Of a stretch of 64,000 nt of DNA, positions 53,292 to 62,521 are shown one piece after another. Made by a program: the position numbers and the translations under genes. The notes under the pieces are model-generated. The model was not told where the DNA came from. It saw only the letters and a program-made list of their open reading frames with translations, and searched no databases. The DNA is taken from assembly GCA_951812645.1 (NCBI GenBank), contig CATOSM010000001.1, forward strand, positions 1,157,560 to 1,221,559. Direction: 5' to 3'. Source of the DNA: an uncultured Candidatus Nitrosopumilus sp. (lineage in GTDB: Archaea > Thermoproteota > Nitrososphaeria > Nitrososphaerales > Nitrosopumilaceae). How positions within the stretch are numbered: the first letter of the stretch is position 1; each line of letters begins with the position of its first letter.

Positions 53292-53309
53292 TAATTTTGG
53301 CCAAAATTA
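53292..53309. promoter_or_regulatory. 18-bp perfect palindrome upstream of znuA
   Basis: TAATTTTGGCCAAAATTA equals its reverse complement. It lies between znuA (start 53206) and the end of the TPR gene at 53356, ~50 bp upstream of the TATA-like GTTTATAC (53244-53237, - strand). Its GGCC-centred symmetry resembles known archaeal DtxR/MntR-type operators; a Zur-like or DtxR-type regulator is inferred. Confidence 0.55.
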
Positions 53310-53355
53310 TTAAGAAATGCGACTAGATTTAAATAACAATTAATAACATTCCGGT

Positions 53356-53847
53356 TTATGACAATTGTTTCAATCTCTCTAAATGAAGAAATTTTGAAAG
53401 AACAACCCCCAATCTAAAACATGCGTCATAATCTTTGGAATCAATTTCAAGTGCAGACTCGAAGCATGTTGCTGCATTTTTAAAGTCTCCAAGTTCTGCT
53501 AAAGAATTTCCTTTATTACATAAGGTATCCAAGTCGACAGAATTAGTCATTAATGCTGCATCAAAACATTTTATCGCTTCTTTATGTTTTGATTTTCCAG
53601 CAAATACTATTCCTTTGTTGTTAAGAATAACCACATCCCCTGGAATAATTTTTGGTGCTTTGTAATAATATGACAATGATTTTTTGTGAAAACCAGTCTC
53701 TGCTAGAAGATTTGCCTTGCTTACACTTGCATCAAAACTATTTCTGTTTGTTTTTAACATGGAATCGCATGTTTTGATTGCTTGTTTGAATTTATTTTGT
53801 TGAATCAAAGTTTGAATTTTTTTAAGAACAGTAGCAGTGCTCTTCAT
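53356..53847 (-). CDS. TPR repeat protein, 163 aa
   Basis: The 163-residue protein is made of about four TPR-like helical pairs: FKQAIKTCDSMLKTNRNSFD, HKKSLSYYYKAPKIIPGDVV, HKEAIKCFDAALMTNSVDLD and FKNAATCFESALEIDSKDYD. It has no signal peptide and would be a cytoplasmic scaffold. It is upstream of the znu promoter on the same strand. The partner is unknown. Confidence 0.85.
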   Translation of the reverse strand: MKSTATVLKKIQTLIQQNKFKQAIKTCDSMLKTNRNSFDASVSKANLLAETGFHKKSLSYYYKAPKIIPGDVVILNNKGIVFAGKSKHKEAIKCFDAALMTNSVDLDTLCNKGNSLAELGDFKNAATCFESALEIDSKDYDACFRLGVVLSKFLHLERLKQLS

Positions 53848-53913
53848 TAATGGATTATACCAGAATCATAATAAAAAGTAGAACTAATCGAGATTTTTGT
53901 CATGATACAGGTA

Positions 53914-55296
53914 TCAGGCTCTAATTAGAGAAAATGTTGTATATTTTCTACCGATTCCAATTACACCAATTAGTGAAACAGCAAGCATCACCATTGCAAC
54001 ACTGCCAAATTCAGGAACAACAACTAGTGCAAATTCAGTCTCTTGCCCTGTGTTTCGAATGTTTTCAAATTTGATTATTGTCGGACCGGTTTGATCTTCA
54101 GAAAATGTAAATTTTTCAAACTCACCACCTACTTGAGCAGTTCCAGATACGCGATGTATTTCCTGACCGTTTTGAATTATCACGAATGTATAATCAGAAC
54201 TTCGGAGAGGGCTATTTGTCAATCCATCTCGTATGGTAAATACAAAATTTGTAGGGACGTCGGGTTCTACTTTCATTGGATCCCACGAAAGATTTACTTT
54301 GAAATCTTCACTTTTTGTATATGCCTCTAAAGGAAATGAGGTGGTTTCACTTGTAGATATTCGAAATTCCATATTATCAGGTAAAGCGTCATAAGATTTT
54401 TTCATTTCATTTTTCATATATCGTAAATGATCTTGTAATAAAACAAGATGAACTACTCTTTCATTTTCTTCAGAATAATCATCTATAGATACTGAGGACT
54501 TGAATAGTTCAATGTCATTTACGTAAGCAGAATAGCTAGGAGGCAGAAATTCTACAAAGTCTTTTGGGAAATGGGTCTCAACATGAACCACAGGCACATG
54601 AGACATCTGTTTTTCACTCCAGTCAAATGGCATCTCAAATGTGACTTCTTTAGATTCAGGATTGTATTTAAAATTGGAAACAGTGTCAAAGTAGGATTTT
54701 GAGCGAAACTCTACATCAATATCCCCGGAATCTTTTTGCATGAACGAAATTGTTTCAATCAGGCTCAAATCTGCATTATAGATACCAGAATCCTCTATGA
54801 TGTTTGTAGGCTCATCAATGGTTCTAATTTCAATCTCAAAATTATACAATCCGCCTGAGGTGAAAAGGGGTCCAACTATTTCCACAGGATTAGATTCTGT
54901 TCCATGCCAAGCACCAAGTAGAGAATCTTGTTCTCCATTAATTACAAAATTATCAAATCCCGGTTGTGGCGATATTTTGATTGGTAAGACACCATTTTCT
55001 GCAAAGAAATAATTTCTAAGAATCATAGTGTCTTTGTGAAATAAACCGATTAGAAAAGTTACGTTTTTTGCATTTTCTTTTGTTTCATCTTCAGTTGCAG
55101 TAATTGTAATTTGGCCTTCTTGATCATTTTCAAAATACATTGGCATTTCTACTGAAATGGAAAGGTTTTTTCCCTGTACACTTACGTCTGAAATTGTGTC
55201 CATCCCGAACCCGTGTCCGTATGCACTGCTTGCTGGAAATAACAAACATGCAGTTATTGCAAAAATTCCTAAAGGAGTCAAAGATTTTGTAATCAT
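53914..55296 (-). CDS. Secreted HG-family protein with PEFG-CTERM
   Basis: The 460-residue product has a signal peptide (GIFAITACLLFPASSAYG) and mature start HGFGMDTISDVSV. Its beta-rich domain aligns by eye with the two W-module proteins at 37656-39257 and 39442-41163 (RSKSYFDTVSNFKYNPESKE, FDWSEKQMSHVPVVHVE, FPKDFVEFLPP). Instead of W modules it ends with VVPEFGSVAMVMLAVSLIGV and a basic tail, the PEFG-CTERM sorting signal. This indicates archaeosortase-dependent anchoring. Confidence 0.85.
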   Translation of the reverse strand: MITKSLTPLGIFAITACLLFPASSAYGHGFGMDTISDVSVQGKNLSISVEMPMYFENDQEGQITITATEDETKENAKNVTFLIGLFHKDTMILRNYFFAENGVLPIKISPQPGFDNFVINGEQDSLLGAWHGTESNPVEIVGPLFTSGGLYNFEIEIRTIDEPTNIIEDSGIYNADLSLIETISFMQKDSGDIDVEFRSKSYFDTVSNFKYNPESKEVTFEMPFDWSEKQMSHVPVVHVETHFPKDFVEFLPPSYSAYVNDIELFKSSVSIDDYSEENERVVHLVLLQDHLRYMKNEMKKSYDALPDNMEFRISTSETTSFPLEAYTKSEDFKVNLSWDPMKVEPDVPTNFVFTIRDGLTNSPLRSSDYTFVIIQNGQEIHRVSGTAQVGGEFEKFTFSEDQTGPTIIKFENIRNTGQETEFALVVVPEFGSVAMVMLAVSLIGVIGIGRKYTTFSLIRA

Positions 55297-55306
55297 TATA
55301 TCGCCA

Positions 55307-56017
55307 TTATCCTGCTGTCAATAATTTCCCTACACGTTGAATTAATTCTTCTATGGTTGTTGCTTCCAAAATTGGCTGTAATTCATTAGGATCCTTAGCG
55401 CCAATAGCAGATAAGGAGTATATGTAATCAATGGTAGGAGTGTCTGTTTTTAGATAGTATTGTTCTAGAACATGATCCAATGAATGAGAATCAACTACTT
55501 GTGGTAAAGCCTGTTTGATGATTTTCTTTTTCCATAATTCAATTAGTGTTTCCCATTGCTCAAGTGAAATGTTTTCATCAATTTCTGGAATCATTTCAAC
55601 TTCTGCTTGAATGTACATTTTTTCTTCTGTTCCAATTTTTTCATGTAGTTCAGAAATCTCATGGTGCCCTTCAACTGAAAGTGGATCATAGTTTGCAGGC
55701 TGAGAAATAGATGGGGGAATGATTCTTTTAATTCTAAAAGAGTTTCTTCCGAGTGTTTCAATGTGTAGTTGTAATCCATCTAATTCAACATCCTCACATT
55801 TTGAGATTTTTGCAATAGTGCCCACCAATTTAGGGGAATTCCAGCCATTTACTGAGCTAGTTTCATCAATCAGACATACGCCAAATTGACCATCTCCAAT
55901 CATACAATCATCAACTAATTGCTTGTAACGAGGCTCAAAAATTCTAAGGGGTAATTCTTGCCTTGGAAATAAAACCAGATCTAAGGGAAAAATCGGAATA
56001 ATTTTTGTTTCAGTCAA
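55307..56017 (-). CDS. LON substrate-binding domain protein
   Basis: The 236-residue protein consists of a LON N-terminal domain: IIPIFPLDLVLFPRQELPLR and IFEPRYKQLVDDCMIGDGQF, then GTIAKISKCEDVELDG, followed by helices. No AAA+ or protease domain follows, so it is a stand-alone LON-like protein, perhaps a substrate adaptor or a binding domain of unknown job. It lies 53 nt from pyrB and 10 nt from the PEFG protein gene on the same strand. Confidence 0.88.
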   Translation of the reverse strand: MTETKIIPIFPLDLVLFPRQELPLRIFEPRYKQLVDDCMIGDGQFGVCLIDETSSVNGWNSPKLVGTIAKISKCEDVELDGLQLHIETLGRNSFRIKRIIPPSISQPANYDPLSVEGHHEISELHEKIGTEEKMYIQAEVEMIPEIDENISLEQWETLIELWKKKIIKQALPQVVDSHSLDHVLEQYYLKTDTPTIDYIYSLSAIGAKDPNELQPILEATTIEELIQRVGKLLTAG

Positions 56018-56070
56018 CTAATCACAGTGAAACGTCTCTAGATATATGGAATACGGACTTTTCTAAAAAA

Positions 56071-57000
56071 TTAAAACCCATTCTTGTTTAGAATCATACC
56101 TAACAAGGCTGCACGAGTGTGTTTTCCATATTCGGCTTGCTCAAAGTATTTGGCATTTTTTGTTTTATCTACATCGGCTGAGATTTCATCAATTCTAGGT
56201 AGTGGATGCAGAACTATTGCATCATCTTTCATCTGTTTTATCACATCCAACCCTACAACATAACTTCCTTTGACTTTTAGGTATTCTTCTTCATCAGGGA
56301 ATCTCTCCTTCTGAATTCTAGTTACATACAGAACATCTAGATCATCTAGATGTTCTTCAATCTCAGTTGTTTCAGTAAAATCTAATTTCTTTTTAATTTC
56401 ATAAGTTGAATCAGATCTTATTCTAAGAGATTTTGGAGAAATTAAACGAACATCAACGTCGTAATTTCCCAATCCATGTAACAGTGAATAAACAGTCCTT
56501 CCATATTTTAGATCACCTACAATTCCAATTTTCAAACCACCAATCTTTTTCTTTTCTTTTTTAATTGTGAACAAGTCTTGTATTGCTTGGGTAGGATGCT
56601 CTTCGGTACCACTGCCAGCGTTGATCAGGGGTTTGTCAGAAATTTCAGCGGCAAATCTGCTTGAACCATCCAGGGTATGTCGTAATACAAGCAAATCAGA
56701 ATAAATCGACATTATTCTAACAGTATCAGCCAGACTTTCACCTTTTTGAGTAGATGAGGATGATATGTCAGAAATGCCTAAAGAATTTCCACCGATTGAT
56801 GCCATAGCAGCATCAAAACTAAGACGAGTTCTGGTACTTGGCTCATAAAACAAGTATCCTAATGTTTTACCCTTACAAATCTCTCTTCTTTCAGATAGAC
56901 CTAGCTGCATGATTTTGTCAGTGGCTGAAAAAATAGTTTCTAGTTGATCTTTTGTATAGTCCTTAATTGAGATGATGTCTTTTTGATAGAATTCGTTCAT
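56071..57000 (-). CDS. pyrB: Aspartate carbamoyltransferase catalytic chain PyrB
   Basis: The 309-residue enzyme has the carbamoyl-phosphate site FYEPSTRTRLSFDAAM, the EEHPTQAIQDLFTIKKE segment, and the C-terminal VLHPLPRIDEIS. It condenses carbamoyl phosphate with aspartate in pyrimidine synthesis. It is divergent from pyrI with a 41-bp spacer (57001-57041), instead of the more common pyrBI tandem arrangement. Confidence 0.96.
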   Translation of the reverse strand: MNEFYQKDIISIKDYTKDQLETIFSATDKIMQLGLSERREICKGKTLGYLFYEPSTRTRLSFDAAMASIGGNSLGISDISSSSTQKGESLADTVRIMSIYSDLLVLRHTLDGSSRFAAEISDKPLINAGSGTEEHPTQAIQDLFTIKKEKKKIGGLKIGIVGDLKYGRTVYSLLHGLGNYDVDVRLISPKSLRIRSDSTYEIKKKLDFTETTEIEEHLDDLDVLYVTRIQKERFPDEEEYLKVKGSYVVGLDVIKQMKDDAIVLHPLPRIDEISADVDKTKNAKYFEQAEYGKHTRAALLGMILNKNGF

Positions 57001-57041
57001 TCTTTCAATAATATATACAGGTGGCTATACAAAGTATTCTG

Positions 57042-57503
57042 ATGGAACAGTCCGACCTTATGGTTCGACGAATTAAGGAAGGTACTGTAATTGACCATAT
57101 AGATGATGGAAAAGGCCTCCAAGTCCTCAATGCATTAAGAATTGATGGCGGGGATGGAAGCCTTATCACCATAGCCCTAAATGTTCCAAGTGGCAAATTT
57201 AAGAAAAAAGACATTGTCAAGGTAGAAAACAAGTTCCTCAAAGATGATGATACAAACAAGCTGGCAGTCATTGCTCCAACAGCAACAATCAACATGATTA
57301 AAGAATACAAGCTAGTTGAGAAGCGAAGGGTGGCATTACCTAATGAGATTGACAGGATTTTCAGATGTTCAAATCCTGACTGTATCACAAACAGTACAGA
57401 GCATATTGAACCAGTAATGGATGTTATTGATAAGGAAGGAAGGGTTCTCAAGTGCAGATATTGTGCTAGAGTTTTGGATGTTAACCAGCTGAAATATAAT
57501 TAA
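57042..57503 (+). CDS. pyrI: Aspartate carbamoyltransferase regulatory chain PyrI
   Basis: From ATG 57042 the protein is 153 residues (MEQSDLMVRRIKEGTVIDHI...); an in-frame GTG at 57021 would add seven residues, and an ATG at 57060 would start at MVRRIKEG. The zinc domain is complete: CSNPDCITNSTEH and LKCRYCARV carry four cysteines. It binds nucleotides and clamps the catalytic trimers. It is transcribed away from pyrB, so the two subunits would need a bidirectional promoter. Confidence 0.95.
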   Translation: MEQSDLMVRRIKEGTVIDHIDDGKGLQVLNALRIDGGDGSLITIALNVPSGKFKKKDIVKVENKFLKDDDTNKLAVIAPTATINMIKEYKLVEKRRVALPNEIDRIFRCSNPDCITNSTEHIEPVMDVIDKEGRVLKCRYCARVLDVNQLKYN

Positions 57504-57541
57504 ATAAAAAACCTAAAAATTTGAAAAATATGTAGTTTGGA

Positions 57542-57850
57542 CTACTGTCCTAAGATGATGAACATCATAACTATACCGTAGATAGCGATTGACTCGACCA
57601 TGCCTACGAAAATGAATACTTTTGACTGTAAGGCTGGATTCTCACTGATTACTGCAAGACCTGCTGCACCTACTTGACCAAGGCCAATACCTGCACCAAA
57701 TGCTGCTAGACCGAAAGCCAGACCTGCACCAAGAATTTTGAGTGAATCAGAACTTGCGGCTGCATCACCTTCTGCAGCATAAGCGATTCCAGTAGATCCT
57801 GAAATGGATATTGCTGTTGCTGCCAAAAGTAGTAAAACGATAGGTTTCAT
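57542..57850 (-). CDS. atpK: A-type ATP synthase proteolipid subunit K (c-ring)
   Basis: From ATG 57850 the protein is 102 residues. It has an N-terminal hydrophobic segment ending in GIAYAAEGDA, which may be a signal peptide, and a helical hairpin: GLAFGLAAFGAGIGLGQVGA and VGMVESIAIYGIVMMFIILG, the second with the ion-binding glutamate. Many copies form the membrane ring. It is the last gene of the - strand ATP synthase operon, 55 nt after a 41-aa ORF. Confidence 0.94.
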   Translation of the reverse strand: MKPIVLLLLAATAISISGSTGIAYAAEGDAAASSDSLKILGAGLAFGLAAFGAGIGLGQVGAAGLAVISENPALQSKVFIFVGMVESIAIYGIVMMFIILGQ

Positions 57851-57905
57851 TTTATGATCAGGCTCTCTCAAATCCATATTTAAATCATGATAATAAAAAA
57901 CGGGT

Positions 57906-58031
57906 TTAACCTAGTGCTTTCTTTTTGAAAGAGGTTAGATCGCTTTTGATAGATTTTGAAAAATCTTCATGATCTTGTTCTATAATTTTTTTAGAATTTT
58001 CAATTAATCTTTTGATTTCATCTTTTCCCAT
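57906..58031 (-). CDS. 41-aa charged helical ORF in ATP synthase operon
   Basis: A 41-codon frame starts MGKDEIKRLIENSKKIIEQD and continues HEDFSKSIKSDLTSFKKKAL. Its ATG overlaps the atpD stop as TAATG and its end is 55 nt before atpK, so it is translated with the operon. It is a highly charged amphipathic helix with heptad-like leucine/isoleucine spacing, no cysteine and no membrane segment. No family is recognised. It could be a shortened peripheral-stalk helix (a G/H-like role) or an accessory factor; subunits C, F and H/G are not seen in the window. Confidence 0.6.
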   Translation of the reverse strand: MGKDEIKRLIENSKKIIEQDHEDFSKSIKSDLTSFKKKALG

Positions 58032-58663
58032 TATTTTCCACTTTCCATCTTTTCTTTCACTTTTTTTAACTTTGCGAATTCTTCTCTTTCTCTTTCTTCA
58101 AGAGTCGAAAGAATGAATCGGATATTGTCTTTGTATTGAGGAATAATGACATTTTCAAGTGCATTTAGCAATTTTTGTGTCTTTTCTAATGCCTTTGCAA
58201 GACTAAAAATAGAATTTTCATATTCTGCAGCTTTACAGATTTTTGGCATCAATTCTTTGATTTGTTTTGAGGCCCTATCAATAGATGAATTTGTGTCTGC
58301 AAATCCATAAGGCATTGATTTAGTGTCTTTTTCAGTAACTGTGAGTGCTTGAATTTTGACATCTACGACTCTTCTTACATTGACATCTACTTCCATTACA
58401 GGAGGAGTAGATTCTGCAACAGAGTCAACAGTGTTGGTTCCTAGTGCAAGATAAGCTTCGTTAACTGATTTGTAAATATCTTGTAAAGGATCCCAAATTC
58501 CGCCTCTTGCTTTAGATGCTTCTTGAATCATCTCTTCAATGTTTTTTAAGAGAACTTTGCGCTTATCATCTAAAATCTGCTGAACCATTACGGCTATTTG
58601 TGTAGATTTTTTGTATTTGAAGAGTTCAATTTTTGTTGCTGCAACGTTTTGTCCAAATGACAT
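58031..58663 (-). CDS. atpD: A-type ATP synthase subunit D
   Basis: The 210-residue coiled-coil protein matches the rotor stalk subunit D: N-terminal ATKIELFKYKKSTQIAVMVQ and long helices to VLLKNIEEMIQEASKA, then a C-terminal helix with LEKTQKLLNALENVIIP and IRFILSTLEEREREEFAKLK. It links the A3B3 head to the ring. It follows atpB with a 4-nt gap. Confidence 0.93.
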   Translation of the reverse strand: MSFGQNVAATKIELFKYKKSTQIAVMVQQILDDKRKVLLKNIEEMIQEASKARGGIWDPLQDIYKSVNEAYLALGTNTVDSVAESTPPVMEVDVNVRRVVDVKIQALTVTEKDTKSMPYGFADTNSSIDRASKQIKELMPKICKAAEYENSIFSLAKALEKTQKLLNALENVIIPQYKDNIRFILSTLEEREREEFAKLKKVKEKMESGK

Positions 58664-58667
58664 TTAG

Positions 58668-60053
58668 TTACTCTTCCTGATAATATTTTTCTACGTATTT
58701 ATCTTTGATTTTAGTAATCTCATTCTTTGGTAGTTTTGATACAATTTTCCACATTAGAGCAAGTGTTTCTTCAATAGTTCTATTTTCATCGGTTGCTTGT
58801 GTAAGGAATTCTTTTTCAAATGTATCACCAAGTTCTAAATATTTGAGGTCAATTTCAGTAAGCCCTGCTTTACCTACAATACCAGCTAACGCCCTTACTT
58901 CTTGTGATCTAGAATATGCATCATAAACTTGGTTAGAAACTTCACTGTGATCATCTCTGGTACTTCCTTCGCCAATTCCGTCTTTCATCAATCTGCTAAG
59001 ACTTGACAAAATATTGATTGGCGGATAAACTCCTTGTCTGAATAAATCTCTGCCAACTACTATTTGTCCCTCAGTAATGTAACCAGTAAGGTCAGGGATT
59101 GGGTGAGTAATATCATCAGATGGCATTGATAGAATTGGGACTTGTGTCACACTTCCTTTTCTTCCATCAAGCTTTCCTGCTCTTTCATAAAGTGTTGAAA
59201 GGTCAGTGTAAAGATAGCCAGGATATCCTTTTCTTCCAGGAACTTCTTCTCTTGCTGCACTAATTTCTCTTAGTGCTTCTGCATAGTTTGTCATATCAGT
59301 AATTACAACAAGAACGTGCATTCCTAATTCAAATGCCAAATATTCTGCCACGGTTAATGCTACACGAGGAGTAATGATTCTTTCAATTGCAGGATCATCT
59401 GCAGTGTTTAGAAATAGAACGCTTCTTTTGAGTGCACCAGATTCTTCAAGGCTTCGTCTGAAATATTCTGCTTCACTGTATTGCACGCCAATTGCTGCAA
59501 AGACCACAGCAAAGTCATCATCTGTTCCAACAACACTTGCTTGTCTTGCAATTTGTGCTGCCAAAAGATTGTGAGACATGCCAGAGCCTGAAAAGATTGG
59601 AAGCTTTTGTCCTCTAACTAGAGTCATCAATCCATCAATTACGGATACGCCAGTTTGGATGAAATCTTTTGGATATTCACGCTGTTCTGGATTCATTGGT
59701 TCGCCGTTAATGTCTACAAATTTATCAGCAATTGGATCTGGAAGTCCATCTTTTGGTCTTCCTAGTCCATCAAATACTCTACCAAGTACTTCTTTTGATA
59801 CTGGCATTTCCATGACTTTGCCTACAAATTTTGCGTTGGTTCCAGATATTGATAATCCAGTTGTTCCCTCAAATACTTGCACAATTGCTTTGCCGTTTCC
59901 TACTTCGAGAACTTTTCCTAATCTTCTTTCACCTTCTGTAGTTTCAATTTCTACTAGTTCGTCAAATGCTGCATTGTCTACATCGTCTACAACAACTAGG
60001 GGACCTTTGATTTCCGCAATCTTACTGTATTGAACTCCGCCTTCTGCTGTCAA
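58668..60053 (-). CDS. atpB: A-type ATP synthase subunit B
   Basis: The 461-residue non-catalytic head subunit shows the family motifs [19 protein letters not shown] in place of a Walker A loop, [19 protein letters not shown] and [24 protein letters not shown] [20 protein letters not shown]. It alternates with the A subunit in the hexamer. It overlaps the end of atpA by 4 nt, so translation is coupled. Confidence 0.96.
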   Translation of the reverse strand: MTAEGGVQYSKIAEIKGPLVVVDDVDNAAFDELVEIETTEGERRLGKVLEVGNGKAIVQVFEGTTGLSISGTNAKFVGKVMEMPVSKEVLGRVFDGLGRPKDGLPDPIADKFVDINGEPMNPEQREYPKDFIQTGVSVIDGLMTLVRGQKLPIFSGSGMSHNLLAAQIARQASVVGTDDDFAVVFAAIGVQYSEAEYFRRSLEESGALKRSVLFLNTADDPAIERIITPRVALTVAEYLAFELGMHVLVVITDMTNYAEALREISAAREEVPGRKGYPGYLYTDLSTLYERAGKLDGRKGSVTQVPILSMPSDDITHPIPDLTGYITEGQIVVGRDLFRQGVYPPINILSSLSRLMKDGIGEGSTRDDHSEVSNQVYDAYSRSQEVRALAGIVGKAGLTEIDLKYLELGDTFEKEFLTQATDENRTIEETLALMWKIVSKLPKNEITKIKDKYVEKYYQEE

Positions 60054-61828
60054 TTTGATACCTTTACTCCCGAAATTGACTTGAATTGTTCCTGCATGTC
60101 TTTATCTAATTGTTCTAGTTTTGGCATCTCATCATCTTTGACATCCATTCTTGCTTTGAGTAAACTGCTTACTACCCCAAGTTCGCGAATCTCAGACAGT
60201 GATGCGCCTTCTTTGAGTGCTTGTTGTCCTTTCTTGTAAAAGTCAACGCATAATTTCATTAATTTGAATTGTTTTTCTGGACTACAGTAAGTATCGACAT
60301 CATCAAATGAGTTTTGCTGTAGCAAACCAATCTTTACCATTCTTGCAACCTCAAGGATTAATTTTTCTTCATCAGGTAATGCTTCAGGACCTAAGAGTCT
60401 GACAATTTCTTTTAGTGTATCTTCTCTTTGGAGTACGCCATAAGTTTCACTTCTAATGTTAAACCAATCTTCACTAATGTTTTCACTCCACCATTTTGCA
60501 ATGTCTGCAAGATAACCAGAATAGCTGTTCATCCAGTTAATTGATGGATAGTGTCTAGAGTATGCAAGTTTTGCATCCAAAGCCCAGAAAGTTTTGATAA
60601 ATCTCATTGTGTGTGTTGTAACTGGTTCTGTAAAGTCACCGCCAGATGGAGATACAGCACCAATCAAAGTAACTGAACCGTCACGTTCTGGACTGCCAGC
60701 TGCCTGAACACGACCTGCTCTTTCATAAAATTCTGCTAATCGTGATGCCAGATATGACGGATATCCTTCTTCTGCAGGCATTTCCTCCAATCTACCGCTC
60801 ATTTCTCTAAGTGATTCAGCCCACCTGCTTGTTGAATCTGCTACAAGTACAACGTCTTTACCCATATCTCTATAATATTCTGCAATTGTGACGCCAGTGT
60901 AGATACTTGCCTCTCTTGCTGCTACTGGCATGTTACTTGTGTTTGCTACAAGTACAGTTCTATCCATTAATGGTTTTCCACTACGTGGATCTTTAAGATG
61001 AGGGAATTCAACTAATACTTCAGTCATTTCATTTCCTCTTTCACCACAGCCGATGTAGACAACAACTTGTGAATCAGCCCATTTTGCAATTTGGTGTAAT
61101 GTTACAGTCTTTCCTGTTCCAAATGCACCGGGAATTGAACCAGTACCGCCTTTTGCAATTGGGAAGAATGTGTCAATAACACGTTGTCCTGTAAGTAACG
61201 GTACAGTTGGATCATATCTCTTGTGGTATGGACGTGGTTTTCGTACAGGCCATTTATGATACATTCTAACTGGAATTGATTCTCCGTCTTTCTCAGTTGC
61301 AGCTAGTACAGTTTCTAAGTCATAGTCTCCTTCTGATACAAGGTTTGAAATTTTTCCGCCTGCATGATCTGGCGGAAGCATGATTGAGTGTTCTATAAGA
61401 TCAGTTTCTTGAACGGTTCCGATAACATTTCCTGCAGCAACCTCATCGCCATTATTTACAGTTGGAACAAAATGATATTGTTTTGTCATATCTACAGCAG
61501 ATGTTGTGATGCCCCTTCCAATGAAGGAACCAGATGCTTTAGATAGTTCTCTTAGAGGTCTTTGAATTCCATCATAAAGTTGTCCGATAATTCCAGGACC
61601 CAATAATACACTTAACGGGTTTCCAGTACCTGCTACAGGCTCGCCTGGTTTGAGACCACTTGTTGATTCGTATACCTGAATAAATGCTACATCCCCTGTT
61701 AATCTGATTACTTCTCCTACTAACTTTGAATTTCCAACTGTTACAGTTTCATACATTTTGGCATCAGACATTCCGTCTGCTTTAACTGCGGGTCCACTTA
61801 CCCAAACAATTGTACCTTGTGCTGCCAT
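60050..61828 (-). CDS. atpA: A-type ATP synthase subunit A
   Basis: The 592-residue catalytic subunit has the P-loop GAFGTGKTV (about residues 236-244; GPFGSGKT is usual), the long insertion typical of A/V-type catalytic subunits, and the motifs [19 protein letters not shown] and [20 protein letters not shown]. The start is ATG at 61828, one base after the stop of atpE. It synthesises ATP from ADP and phosphate using the ion gradient. Confidence 0.97.
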   Translation of the reverse strand: MAAQGTIVWVSGPAVKADGMSDAKMYETVTVGNSKLVGEVIRLTGDVAFIQVYESTSGLKPGEPVAGTGNPLSVLLGPGIIGQLYDGIQRPLRELSKASGSFIGRGITTSAVDMTKQYHFVPTVNNGDEVAAGNVIGTVQETDLIEHSIMLPPDHAGGKISNLVSEGDYDLETVLAATEKDGESIPVRMYHKWPVRKPRPYHKRYDPTVPLLTGQRVIDTFFPIAKGGTGSIPGAFGTGKTVTLHQIAKWADSQVVVYIGCGERGNEMTEVLVEFPHLKDPRSGKPLMDRTVLVANTSNMPVAAREASIYTGVTIAEYYRDMGKDVVLVADSTSRWAESLREMSGRLEEMPAEEGYPSYLASRLAEFYERAGRVQAAGSPERDGSVTLIGAVSPSGGDFTEPVTTHTMRFIKTFWALDAKLAYSRHYPSINWMNSYSGYLADIAKWWSENISEDWFNIRSETYGVLQREDTLKEIVRLLGPEALPDEEKLILEVARMVKIGLLQQNSFDDVDTYCSPEKQFKLMKLCVDFYKKGQQALKEGASLSEIRELGVVSSLLKARMDVKDDEMPKLEQLDKDMQEQFKSISGVKVSN

Positions 61829-61829
61829 C

Positions 61830-62444
61830 TTAATTATTCACTCCAAATTTTGCTGCAATATCTTTCCTAATTATAGGTTTCAGACGCTCAATTTTAGCAT
61901 CCAAAGTATTATCAAAAGTCATTGCACCATCTTTTGATTTGATTTTAACACCTCCAAGACACTCTATTGTCTCAGATGATAATTCAGAACCAGGATATCC
62001 AGACAAAGCAGATTGAACTACGTCCTTGTCTTTAGAATTTGTGTATACTATAACCTCAGATGTACCTAAAATTTGAGTAGATTCATCTAATAATGATCTG
62101 ATAAGATTGGAATAATCGCCACTGCGATCAGCATTGGCAATTTGATCTAGGGCATTTGTAAAGACCTTTTCAACAGACTCTTCTAAAGCCAAGAGTTGCT
62201 TGTTTCTTGCTTCAATATCAGAACCGCCGATAATCTGTTTTCCAATTTTGTCTGCTTCTTTCTTGCCATCTGCGATAATTTTGTCATATTCGCGTTCAAG
62301 TTTAGGAACAGCATCATCAAGGGTTTGCTGTGAATCGGATAAGGCAGAATTGATGTTAGATTCGATCTCTTTTTCGGTTTGGTTGAGGATTTTATCTATA
62401 GTTTGTTCAAGAGCAGAATTTGCCAATGGGTGGCATTTATCCAT
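61830..62444 (-). CDS. atpE: A-type ATP synthase subunit E
   Basis: The 204-residue protein has a long N-terminal helix ([20 protein letters not shown] and further [16 protein letters not shown]) and a C-terminal alpha/beta domain with [20 protein letters not shown], the peripheral-stalk subunit E. It opens the - strand operon E-A-B-D-(41 aa)-K. It diverges from subunit I; the 77-nt spacer (62445-62521) should hold both promoters. Confidence 0.92.
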   Translation of the reverse strand: MDKCHPLANSALEQTIDKILNQTEKEIESNINSALSDSQQTLDDAVPKLEREYDKIIADGKKEADKIGKQIIGGSDIEARNKQLLALEESVEKVFTNALDQIANADRSGDYSNLIRSLLDESTQILGTSEVIVYTNSKDKDVVQSALSGYPGSELSSETIECLGGVKIKSKDGAMTFDNTLDAKIERLKPIIRKDIAAKFGVNN

Positions 62445-62521
62445 AATAGATTTTAATGTTTGGGAAACAAAAAACCAATTCAGAAAGATATTAAAATCAA
62501 AGAAATCACCGATGGATTATC

